NCBI GenBank assembly: GCA_016186145.1
Contig: JACPMF010000009.1
Coordinates: forward strand, 46,025-110,024
DNA length: 64,000 nucleotides
Origin: Candidatus Sungiibacteriota bacterium
Lineage (GTDB): Bacteria > Patescibacteria > Paceibacteria > Sungbacterales > SURF-37
Direction of reading: 5' to 3'
Shown here: positions 47,154-55,094 of the stretch, piece by piece
Layout: the number at the start of each line of letters is the position of its first letter
Numbering within the stretch: position 1 is the first letter of the stretch
The notes under the pieces: model-generated
Told to the model about the DNA's origin: nothing
Seen by the model: only the letters and a program-made list of their open reading frames with translations
Databases searched by the model: none
Position numbers and translations under genes: made by a program

Positions 47154-47288
47154 TCACGCCGCTACCCCACTCACCCGAAACGGCGAGCGGCTGGTCGAAC
47201 TAGTGAAGCGGCTCGAGCGCGCGCCGAGGGCCACGGTTACGACGACGATGAGACTTCCCCAGATGGACTTGCCTGCAATTGTGCTCAG
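47154..47288 (-). CDS. possible 44-residue membrane protein with CTG start
   Basis: AAGGAGGAGAAAGA precedes CTG, which overlaps the TGA of the upstream gene (CTGA). Reads (M)STIAGKSIWGSLIVVVTVAL then an Arg/Ser-rich tail. The hydrophobic segment and coupling overlap favour translation, but the non-AUG start makes this tentative. Confidence 0.35.
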   Translation of the reverse strand: MSTIAGKSIWGSLIVVVTVALGARSSRFTSSTSRSPFRVSGVAA

Positions 47289-47500
47289 TCTTTCTCCTCC
47301 TTCTTCCTGTCGAGCTCCTCACGGAGCCACTTCTTGAACGCCTCGATCCTGTACTCCAGAATCAGGCTGGCCGTGGTCAGTAACCCCAGAAGGGTCAATA
47401 CCACATAGTAAGCCTGCTGACTACGATCCCCAGCCGTGACGGCTGTGGATGCGAAGGTCGAAGTCAGAACGACACCCATTAGGATGAAGCCTAGAAGCAT
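47285..47500 (-). CDS. small two-helix membrane protein
   Basis: 71 residues. GGGGGGTGGCGAA precedes the ATG. Hydrophobic segments at about 1-20 (MLLGFILMGVVLTSTF) and 30-48 (YYVVLTLLGLLTTASLIL), then a charged helix (EAFKKWLREELDRKKEEKD). First gene of the micro-ORF/tRNA cluster; unrecognised. Confidence 0.6.
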   Translation of the reverse strand: MLLGFILMGVVLTSTFASTAVTAGDRSQQAYYVVLTLLGLLTTASLILEYRIEAFKKWLREELDRKKEEKD

Positions 47501-47550
47501 TTCGCCACCCCCCTTCTTTGTTTTTTAGAGCTAACCAGTTTCTGGTCGCC

Positions 47551-47741
47551 CAAGTTTTTGGCAGGAACGGGGCCTCAACCCCCCCGCCACTTCTTACAAC
47601 GACCAATTCTGTCAAAACCGCTCGTTCAGAGAACAAAAGCACAATCTACGAAAAAGAAACTTGTAAAAAGTGGCGGGGGGATTGGATCGCCGAGGAGGGT
47701 CGGGAACCAAATTGAGAACCCCATTCCTGCCAAAAACCTTG
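47551..47741. repeat. long imperfect hairpin, about 190 bp
   Basis: Outer arms CAAGTTTTTGGCAGGAACGGGG / CCCCATTCCTGCCAAAAACCTTG (shown as paired halves) and inner arms CCCCCCCGCCACTTCTTACAA / TTGTAAAAAGTGGCGGGGGG. Two tiers of pairing as in 27607-27880. Non-coding. Confidence 0.8.
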
Positions 47742-47779
47742 TAAAAAGAGCTTTTTTGTATGATTTTATTATACACCTA

Positions 47780-48307
47780 TTATGGAACTTTGTCAACGTT
47801 AAGAAACGTGCTTTTATCGGATTTTGAAGAATCTTTTTCAAAAAAAGCCGGAGATAAAAGCCCAAACTCGTTCAAAAATCCGGCCTTAAATAACGAGAAC
47901 ACGCGCCCACACTCTTCTTTGTTTTGCACCGGATCATTGAGCGCCAAAAACGCGTCTCGCGAAAGCGTGAAAAATCCGGAATTCTGTCCGCTTGTATCTT
48001 CAAAAAGGGCGCGGTCAAGAAGCCGAACCATTTCAGCGGCCGTCCTTATGCGATCGGGATCATTCTTTATATTTTGGAAAAAATCCAAAAGCTCCGCGCC
48101 AACAAGCCGATACCCGTTCCTGCCGACAACAAAAGAGAGCCGCGAAAAAGAAATCGGTTCAAGATGCCCCTTGAGTTTTGCTTCAACCTTGCGCGCCCCT
48201 TGAGCAAGAAGTCGAATTTTTACAAACCTGCCAGTCAGGGCAGTAATCATGCAATCGGCCTCACCACTCGGTTCTTTTTTGAGAATGATGGCATCAATAG
48301 TATACAT
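47780..48307 (-). CDS. recO: DNA repair protein RecO (short)
   Basis: 175 residues from MYTIDAIILKKEPSGEADCM. The OB-fold N-terminal domain is clear (FVKIRLLAQGARKVEAKLKG, LEPISFSRLSFVVGRNGYRL); the C-terminal helical part is shortened relative to E. coli RecO (242) and the zinc-binding Cys cluster is missing. RecO loads RecA on SSB-coated gaps. A terminator lies just upstream and a long hairpin downstream. Confidence 0.85.
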   Translation of the reverse strand: MYTIDAIILKKEPSGEADCMITALTGRFVKIRLLAQGARKVEAKLKGHLEPISFSRLSFVVGRNGYRLVGAELLDFFQNIKNDPDRIRTAAEMVRLLDRALFEDTSGQNSGFFTLSRDAFLALNDPVQNKEECGRVFSLFKAGFLNEFGLLSPAFFEKDSSKSDKSTFLNVDKVP

Positions 48308-48360
48308 AAGACATTGCCCACAACAATTGTGGCATTTCCAGCAAAAAAGCAGAAGCCGCA

Positions 48361-48390
48361 TAAAAAAACCGCACCTTTTTTGGTGCGGAT
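48361..48390 (-). terminator. intrinsic terminator
   Basis: CCGCACC-AAAAAA-GGTGCGG followed by seven Ts on the minus strand, after the aminopeptidase gene. Confidence 0.92.
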
Positions 48391-48408
48391 TCTGAACTCA
48401 ATGACTAT

Positions 48409-51015
48409 TTAAGACGCGTTGTTGCGATTCAACCAGTCCGCGATCTCTTCATGATCTCTCTTAAGCCAGGCGATATTCGATCGGATGGCTTCTAGCGCTT
48501 GTTTTATAGCGCGTTCGGAACCTGGAACGCGGTGGGCGCGGAAGAACCCTTCCGCGTCCTTTAGCCATTCACGGGTGGTAAACCCGCTCACGGTGGTCTT
48601 GAAGACACGCGTGACAATGCCGAATCCACCGCCATGATAGCGCCGCTTGAGTTCGTCCCAATTCGTCTTTACGAACTCCCAGACGAAGGGACGTGCCGCG
48701 GTATTCATTCCCATCGTCGCAAGAAGAATAGGCGCATCCTGACGTCGCACTTTCTTCTCATTCATCGCGAAACCCAGTGCCTCGTTAATCAGCTCTTTGT
48801 TGGTGAGAGCACCCAGCGCGCGTAGAATGCGCACCTTTTCTTCCGAGAAGTCAGTTGAGTCGTAGATGCGCATAAGCGCGTTATAATCCGAGCCGTTTTT
48901 GTCATTCTCTGCAATGATCGTACAGACCATCTGTCGAAGATCAGGGTCGAGTTTACCCGTCTGGGCATAATCCGAGAAGCGCGTGCTCGCCTCCTCAATT
49001 GTGGTTTTGTCCCCAAAACCGGCAATAGCGCGGAGCGTGAGAGCGCGAAGCATGACATCAAGATGGCCATCATCCGGTTTCTTGTCCCAACCCTTCTCTG
49101 CAACAATGGATCGTAGAAGCCGGGAAGCGAAACCGTGCAGGTCGCGAAGAGAACCGGTATCTCCAACAAGCAGGCTGTCGAGTCCGCCCAGTACTCCTAC
49201 GATTCGCGTCCATACGCTAAAGTCGTCCTCATGACGGTAGACCGAAAGAAGGTAAAGCGCGTCCCGAGTCTTTATCTGCCCGGCGCGCGCAAGCGCAAAG
49301 GTGTCATCCAAAAGTCCCAACCGATCTACTACCGGAAGCTCTTTTGAGAGCACCGGCGCGCGAAGTGCCGCGAGCATATCGGGCGGATATGCCACGCGGT
49401 AGAAACCGCTCTGGCCTGGGTTAAATTTCACCCATGCCGCGCTTGAATCGCCACGCATCATCATGCGTCGGCCCTTCATGTACACGTAAGCCGGTTCTTT
49501 CATCTCGGGTGTGAGCATGCCAACGGGGATTTTCCAAAGAAGACCGGCAGTGTCCTTACCGCCATCAACCAGGAAGCGGCGCTGAGATAGTCGAAACTCC
49601 GTTTTGCCGTTATTCTTCTTGTTGTGGCGCTCTACAGTGAGCACCGGATACCCGGGCTGGCGGGTGTAACTTGCCATGATGGTTTCGACCGGCTTTCCAG
49701 AAGAGGAGCCAAGCTCGCGCCAAAGGTCGTTTGTCGTGGCATTTCCGAGCGCGTAGCGCCGTAGATAGCGATTCAGGCCCCTACGGTACGCCCCCTCGCT
49801 CAAAAAGTGCTCGAGCATGCGGTTCACCACCGAGCCCTTGCTGTAACTAATGGTATCAAAAACCTCTCTGATCTCTGCTGGATTCCGAACCTCAATTTCA
49901 ACCGCGTGAGTGCTCCTGAGACTATCCTCGTGGAGCGCGGCCAGATAATCGCCAGCAACATATTGAGTCCAAATATCCCATTCGGGAAACTGAAGAGCAT
50001 TTGCTTTCGGGCCCATATAGGACGCGTAGCCCTCGTTGAGCCACAAGTGCGTCCACCACTCCATAGTAGTCCAGTCGCCAAACCACATGTGCGCGAGTTC
50101 GTGACCAACCACCTTGGCCACGAGCTGTTTGGCAGAAGCCGATGACTTGACAGGGTCAATGAGCAAGGCCGTTTCTCGATATGTAACGAGGCCCCAATTT
50201 TCCATAGCGCCCGCGGCGAAGTCGGGAAGGGCCACCATGTCAAGCTTGGGCAGCGGATAAGGAATGCCGAACCACCGCTCGAAGTAGTCGAGCGTGAACT
50301 GCGCCACATCGAGCGCGAAACGCCCTTGCTCTTGCTTCCCCGACGTTGTCCAGACGCGAACGGGAATGCCGCGCGGCCCGGGCGCTTCGATATGTTCGAG
50401 TTCGGCAACTACAAACGCCAGAAGGTATGTGGACATCTTCGGTGTGGGCCTGTAAACCACGTGCACGAGGTCGTCCGCAGTCTCCTCGGTACTGGCAGGC
50501 ATGTTGGAAAGCGCAGTGTATCCTTGAGGAATCACTAGGTCCACATTGAAAACGGCTTTCATGTCCGGCTCATCCCAGCACGGGAAACAACGACGAGCGT
50601 CGGTTGCTTCAAACTGCGTTGCCGCACCCCAGCGCGTTTTACCGCCAATGTTGTAGGACGTACGGTAGAAACCGTGCATCTTGTCGTTCAACTCGCCCTC
50701 GAAATTGATGTGAAGAACCGCCTCGCCCGGCTTGAGCGTCTCGCCGAAATCCAACGTTACTGTTTCAAACTTCTTGTTGAAAGTTATGCGCCTCGCGGGC
50801 GCGTGCCCCACCTGCCCGACATAACACAAATCCGTTTTGCTGATTTTGAGATCGAGCGCGTGAAGCGTGATCTTCTTGGTCGGCTGTTTAATATGAATCG
50901 TCACCGCCTCTTCGCCAGCGAACGTGAAGTTCGCGAAGTCCGGCGTCAGTGTAAGATGGTAGGAAACGGGCTCAACATCGCGTGACAGACGCCAAGGATT
51001 TTTCGCCTTTGTCAA
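48409..51015 (-). CDS. M1-family aminopeptidase
   Basis: 868 residues. Zinc metalloprotease of the PepN/ERAP group: exopeptidase motif GAMENWGLVTYRE, zinc site HELAHMWFGD at 305-314 with the third ligand Glu about 19 residues on (NEGYASY), N-terminal beta-saddle domain, and a C-terminal ERAP1-like helical domain ending DWLNRNNAS. TTG start with AGGAGG 6 nt upstream; no ATG fits. No signal peptide, so probably cytoplasmic peptide degradation. GC-richer codons than its neighbours. Confidence 0.94.
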   Translation of the reverse strand: MTKAKNPWRLSRDVEPVSYHLTLTPDFANFTFAGEEAVTIHIKQPTKKITLHALDLKISKTDLCYVGQVGHAPARRITFNKKFETVTLDFGETLKPGEAVLHINFEGELNDKMHGFYRTSYNIGGKTRWGAATQFEATDARRCFPCWDEPDMKAVFNVDLVIPQGYTALSNMPASTEETADDLVHVVYRPTPKMSTYLLAFVVAELEHIEAPGPRGIPVRVWTTSGKQEQGRFALDVAQFTLDYFERWFGIPYPLPKLDMVALPDFAAGAMENWGLVTYRETALLIDPVKSSASAKQLVAKVVGHELAHMWFGDWTTMEWWTHLWLNEGYASYMGPKANALQFPEWDIWTQYVAGDYLAALHEDSLRSTHAVEIEVRNPAEIREVFDTISYSKGSVVNRMLEHFLSEGAYRRGLNRYLRRYALGNATTNDLWRELGSSSGKPVETIMASYTRQPGYPVLTVERHNKKNNGKTEFRLSQRRFLVDGGKDTAGLLWKIPVGMLTPEMKEPAYVYMKGRRMMMRGDSSAAWVKFNPGQSGFYRVAYPPDMLAALRAPVLSKELPVVDRLGLLDDTFALARAGQIKTRDALYLLSVYRHEDDFSVWTRIVGVLGGLDSLLVGDTGSLRDLHGFASRLLRSIVAEKGWDKKPDDGHLDVMLRALTLRAIAGFGDKTTIEEASTRFSDYAQTGKLDPDLRQMVCTIIAENDKNGSDYNALMRIYDSTDFSEEKVRILRALGALTNKELINEALGFAMNEKKVRRQDAPILLATMGMNTAARPFVWEFVKTNWDELKRRYHGGGFGIVTRVFKTTVSGFTTREWLKDAEGFFRAHRVPGSERAIKQALEAIRSNIAWLKRDHEEIADWLNRNNAS

Positions 51016-51090
51016 CTCTCGCCTCCTGTCTTATTGGTTATAAAAAAATTTTTAAAGTACGTTAGTAGTAATTAATAAGTATAACGATGG

Positions 51091-54000
51091 TTACACTTTG
51101 TCAATGCCAACCCACAACTCACGTCCGTCGAGAGAAAACTCTCGTTCCGCGGAAAAAACTTTCTTGCCGCCGATTTTAAATACCTTTGTCCCGGTTTCAT
51201 TTTCAATAAATTTGCGCCAGCGCCCGGCCATGCTAGAAAATTCATTATCGGCGACTATTTGCAGCTGTATGCGGTGCCGCGGGTGAAGCCCGAGGTCTTT
51301 TCGCATCTCTTGCACATTTCTTATCAACTCCCGTATCCACCCCTCTTCTCTTAACTCCGGCGTGAGAACAGTATCTAACTTTAGTTCATCACCGAAAATA
51401 ATTTCCTTCACATTTACTTCTTCTTTTATCAGTTCCAATAAGCCGTCTCGTTTTTGTAATTTGTAATTTGTAATTTGTAATTTTTGGAGTGGTTGCCTCA
51501 CTTTAATTCCCGCCTTCGCCCGTTCGGCAAGACCGGCGGCAACTAATTTTCTCACTTCATCCATTTCTGAGAAGTCAAACCTCGAAACGGCCCCCAACGG
51601 CCATGAACAAAGGTGGACGCTTTTTTCCTTTAACCCCAATTTCGGACGCAACCTCCGAAACACCTCTTCGGCAAGAAAAGGAACAAACGGCGCCATCAGT
51701 TGAGAAAGCCGAAGAAGCGCTAATCCGGTTACTGCAGCCGCCTCCTCTTTTTCTTCTTTTGTCTTCGGTTTTTGGAAGCGCCGCCGCGACCTTCGCAGGT
51801 ACCAATTAGAAAAATCCTCAACCAAAAATTCTTCAAGGAGCCGCGCGGAACCGACGACATCGTATCGGTCAAGCGCCCTAGTTACGTCAACTGTTACTTT
51901 ATCGAGTCGCGCCATCACCCATCTATCCAGTATATTGCTGGAATTTCGAAATTCTCCGCCTGAGGCGGATCCCCGCCTGCCGGCCGGCACGGCGCTTTTG
52001 GCGGAGAATTTTGAAATTCGAATTTTATCTACATAGGTATCAAAAAATACAAAACTGTTCCATAAAGTTGAAAGCGGCCCCCGTTGTTTATGCAGAAGGT
52101 CTTTCTCGTCGAAATGTTTCGGTTCTCCCGGAGGGTTAACGGTAAAAAAATACCAGCGGATCGTATCGGCTCCGTATTTTTTTATCATCTCCCATGGGTC
52201 CACGACGTTCCCCTTGGACTTCGACATCTTCTGCCCATTCTTATCGAGAACATGCCCCAATGAAATAACGTGACGATATGGAGCGCCTTTTCCTAAAAGG
52301 GTTGCGACAGCAAGCAGTGTGTAAAACCATCCACGCGTCTGATCGACCGCCTCGGCAATAAAATCAGCCGGATACAACAACTTCTGGGGGTTTAGAGTTT
52401 CGGGTTTAGAGTTTCGGGTTTGCGCGAAGGGCCAGTGGCCCTGAGCGAATGGCATGCTTCCGGAGTCAAACCACACGTCCACAACATCTTGAACCCGCAC
52501 CATTTTCCCGCCGCATGAGGGGCAATAAAGATAAAATTCGTCGACAAACGGCCGGTGCAAATTAACCTCGCCGGTTTTGTCTCTCGGTAAACTTAAAAAG
52601 TCTATCCGCATTACCCCCGCAAGACCGATATAATCTTTTTTCCCGTCGTGAATCCGTATCGTTTCGTTGCGATCCAGTCCGCGCGATGCGGCGTCCAAAA
52701 TCCAAATAGGATACTCGTGGCTGACAATGAGAATCTTTTTATTCCGGTACTTTTGCTCCGTATCAGCCATAAAATCCACCAGGCGGGCGCGCAAATCAGA
52801 AAGCGACTCCCCCCCAGGCGGCGCTTTTTCAAAATATTCTTCTCGCGCGGAATAAAAGCGGTGGTAATCGCCTGTCGGTTTCCCGTTGAAAACTCCGACA
52901 TTTATTTCACGAACCCTTGGGTCCTTCAAAACCTTTTTAACATCCAAAACTTCGGCGAGAATGCGCGCCGCCTCTGTGGTGCGAAGGACATCGGAATGGA
53001 TGATGATATCAAACCGCTCTTTTCTAAGCTTCCACCCGGCATTTTTAACCTGCTCCTTTCCGCGTTCGGTAAGATGATACTTTGAATTGCTATCGGCGGT
53101 AATTCCCAAAAGCTGTGTTTCGGACTCCCCGTGCCTCACGGCAAAGTAAGTGTTGCCGGACTTCGGCGCGCGCCGGGCAAGATCGGCAACGGAGCCGACG
53201 ACCTCCCTTTTTTTACATTGGGCGCATTCCCAAACCGGTAGCGGAGTTCCCCAATAGCGTTCCCGCGAAAATGCCCAGTCGCGAAGTTCGCGCAAGAACT
53301 CTCCAAACCGGCCCTCTTTTATATGTTCCGGAGTCCAATCAATCGTTTTATTGTTTTTTACAAGCTTGTCTTTGACTTTCGTGGTGCGTAACCACCATGA
53401 ATCCCTCGCATAGTAGAGAACCGGGGTTGCACAACGCCAACAGTGAGGATAATCGTGTTCATACGGCCGTACAGAAAAAAGCAGTCCCCGCTTTTTAAGG
53501 TCTTCTATAACAACGGGGTCTGCATCTTTAACAAATTTCCCTTCCCCAATGACGCCTTTTTTCATCGTTCCGTCCGGATTCACCGTTTCAAGGATCGGAT
53601 AATTCGTTCCGTTTTTGATATTTAGATTTTGCCCGGCCTTCGCAGCCGAAGCTGCTGCTTCGGCGGAGTAGGCAAATTCGGATTTCACGACATTCATGTC
53701 TTCTTCTCCGAACGCGGGTGCCAAATGCACAAAACCGGTTCCTTCGTCTGTCTCGACAAAATCAGCGCCAACCACCGTGTATGGAGGTTGTAGGTTGTAG
53801 GTTGTAGGTTGTAGGTCAGATGAATAAGGCGGTTCGTATTGAAGGCCGATAAGCGCTTTACCAGACCGCTTTTCAATGATTTCCGGCTCAGGGCTTTTCG
53901 GATCATACGGCGGCATGGTCGCCGACCACACATATTCCGAGGTTGTAGGTTGTAAGTTGTAGGTTGTAGGTTGAATTTTATACTTTGTGTATTCGATTGA

Positions 54001-54723
54001 AGGATTTACCGCTACCGCAACATTAGCGGGCAGTGTCCAGGGCGTAGTTGTCCAAACAAGAAGCGACTCGTTTGGTTTCCCCGAAATATGGAAACGAACA
54101 AACACCGAATTATCCATTACCTTTTTGTATGCGCCGGGCTGGCCGAGTTCGTGCGAGGAAAGTCCGGTTTGACACCGGGAACACCACGGAATTATTTTGA
54201 AATCCTTGTATAAAAATCCTTTTTTCCAAAACTCTTTTATGATCCACCACAAAGTTTCGATGTATTGTGTCTCGTATGTAATGTAGGGATGCTTAAGATC
54301 GAGCCAAAAGCCGATTCGCCGCGTCAGGCGTTCCCACTCTTCTTTATAGCGCCATACGGACTGCCGGCATTTTTCGTTAAAGGCGGCAATGCCATAATGT
54401 TCAATGTCCTTTTTTGTTTTGAGTCTGAGCTCTTTTTCTACGGCAAGCTCCACCGGAAGCCCGTGCGTATCCCAGCCGGCTTTTCGCGGAACAAAAAACC
54501 CGCGCATGGTTTTATAACGCGGTATAACGTCTTTGAACGCGCGCGCCTCAACATGATGAATGCCCGGTGCGGCGTTGGCCGTCGGCGGACCTTCGTAAAA
54601 AATAAAGGGCTTGCCTTTTTTAGTATTGGCCAAGCTCTTCTCAAAAATCTTCTCGCGCTCCCAAAACTCAAGAATCTTTTCTTCCCGCTCCGGAAGGTTT
54701 AGTCTTTGTTCGTTATTTTCCAT
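51091..54723 (-). CDS. ileS: isoleucyl-tRNA synthetase with inserted histidine-phosphatase domain
   Basis: 1210 residues, about 200 longer than usual. HIGH-type motif PGIHH (53-57), WTTTPWTLPANVAVAV editing region, ERYWGTPLPVW, KMSKS at 832-836, C-terminal anticodon and extension domains. Between the Cys pair CAQC (500-503) and the CPSCGGK pair (734-740) lies a complete phosphoglycerate-mutase-like domain (about 522-720): RHGES at 530-534, LTERGKEQV, and second His in IVSHEYP (669). Further in-frame repeat insertions: QPTTYNLQPTT (251-261), DLQPTTYNLQP (303-313), SAEAAASAAKAG (353-364), NSKPETLNPQ (771-780), AKSAVPAGRRGSASGGEF (908-925), LQITNYKLQK (1082-1091). Confidence 0.95.
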   Translation of the reverse strand: MENNEQRLNLPEREEKILEFWEREKIFEKSLANTKKGKPFIFYEGPPTANAAPGIHHVEARAFKDVIPRYKTMRGFFVPRKAGWDTHGLPVELAVEKELRLKTKKDIEHYGIAAFNEKCRQSVWRYKEEWERLTRRIGFWLDLKHPYITYETQYIETLWWIIKEFWKKGFLYKDFKIIPWCSRCQTGLSSHELGQPGAYKKVMDNSVFVRFHISGKPNESLLVWTTTPWTLPANVAVAVNPSIEYTKYKIQPTTYNLQPTTSEYVWSATMPPYDPKSPEPEIIEKRSGKALIGLQYEPPYSSDLQPTTYNLQPPYTVVGADFVETDEGTGFVHLAPAFGEEDMNVVKSEFAYSAEAAASAAKAGQNLNIKNGTNYPILETVNPDGTMKKGVIGEGKFVKDADPVVIEDLKKRGLLFSVRPYEHDYPHCWRCATPVLYYARDSWWLRTTKVKDKLVKNNKTIDWTPEHIKEGRFGEFLRELRDWAFSRERYWGTPLPVWECAQCKKREVVGSVADLARRAPKSGNTYFAVRHGESETQLLGITADSNSKYHLTERGKEQVKNAGWKLRKERFDIIIHSDVLRTTEAARILAEVLDVKKVLKDPRVREINVGVFNGKPTGDYHRFYSAREEYFEKAPPGGESLSDLRARLVDFMADTEQKYRNKKILIVSHEYPIWILDAASRGLDRNETIRIHDGKKDYIGLAGVMRIDFLSLPRDKTGEVNLHRPFVDEFYLYCPSCGGKMVRVQDVVDVWFDSGSMPFAQGHWPFAQTRNSKPETLNPQKLLYPADFIAEAVDQTRGWFYTLLAVATLLGKGAPYRHVISLGHVLDKNGQKMSKSKGNVVDPWEMIKKYGADTIRWYFFTVNPPGEPKHFDEKDLLHKQRGPLSTLWNSFVFFDTYVDKIRISKFSAKSAVPAGRRGSASGGEFRNSSNILDRWVMARLDKVTVDVTRALDRYDVVGSARLLEEFLVEDFSNWYLRRSRRRFQKPKTKEEKEEAAAVTGLALLRLSQLMAPFVPFLAEEVFRRLRPKLGLKEKSVHLCSWPLGAVSRFDFSEMDEVRKLVAAGLAERAKAGIKVRQPLQKLQITNYKLQKRDGLLELIKEEVNVKEIIFGDELKLDTVLTPELREEGWIRELIRNVQEMRKDLGLHPRHRIQLQIVADNEFSSMAGRWRKFIENETGTKVFKIGGKKVFSAEREFSLDGRELWVGIDKV
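51941..52019. repeat. palindromic element inside ileS
   Basis: GAATTTCGAAATTCTCCGCC ... GGCGGAGAATTTTGAAATTC arms around GCGGATCCCCGCCTGCCGG; translated as residues about 903-928 of IleRS. Confidence 0.8.
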
Positions 54724-54751
54724 GATAGAAATATTTTAACTGATTTTTACA

Positions 54752-54779
54752 AATAAAAAAAGCGTGGATCTCGCCACGT
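54752..54779 (-). terminator. intrinsic terminator
   Basis: CGTGG-CGAGAT-CCACG then CTTTTTTTATTT on the minus strand; 29 bp after the 67-residue gene. Confidence 0.85.
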
Positions 54780-54808
54780 CAACTTAGATAGTTAAAATTA
54801 TGAAGCAA

Positions 54809-55012
54809 CTACAATAAAAAAGGGGACCTATAAAAAACAAGATAGTACCACCCGGTGAGGGCCGCTGAGAACAAAAGCATCCTCAATATTGCGCAAAACC
54901 CGGTACTGCCTTCTTTTTGTAAAGCATAGTCGTAAACTACTCTTGCAAGGTTAACAACAGCAAAAACAAAGAAAACCCATCCTAAAAACAAAACAGAAAT
55001 GGCGGTGATCAT
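54809..55012 (-). CDS. small two-helix membrane protein
   Basis: 67 residues. GGAGGGGAGAGC precedes the ATG. MITAISVLFLGWVFFVFAVV and a second hydrophobic segment (AILRMLLFSAALTGWYYLVF) with a short polar turn. Preceded by an inverted repeat AGTTATA...TATAACT (55034-55054) that might be promoter or operator. Unrecognised family. Confidence 0.6.
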   Translation of the reverse strand: MITAISVLFLGWVFFVFAVVNLARVVYDYALQKEGSTGFCAILRMLLFSAALTGWYYLVFYRSPFLL

Positions 55013-55094
55013 GCTCTCCCCTCCGTATTGAATAGTTATAAAAGAACTATAACTACTAGACCTGTTGTTTAAGTAACAGATCTATTGAATAATA

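Noticed and set aside
53785..53973. Short tandem GGTTGTA repeats as a CRISPR or microsatellite locus
   Set aside because: They lie inside ileS, keep frame and have no spacer structure.
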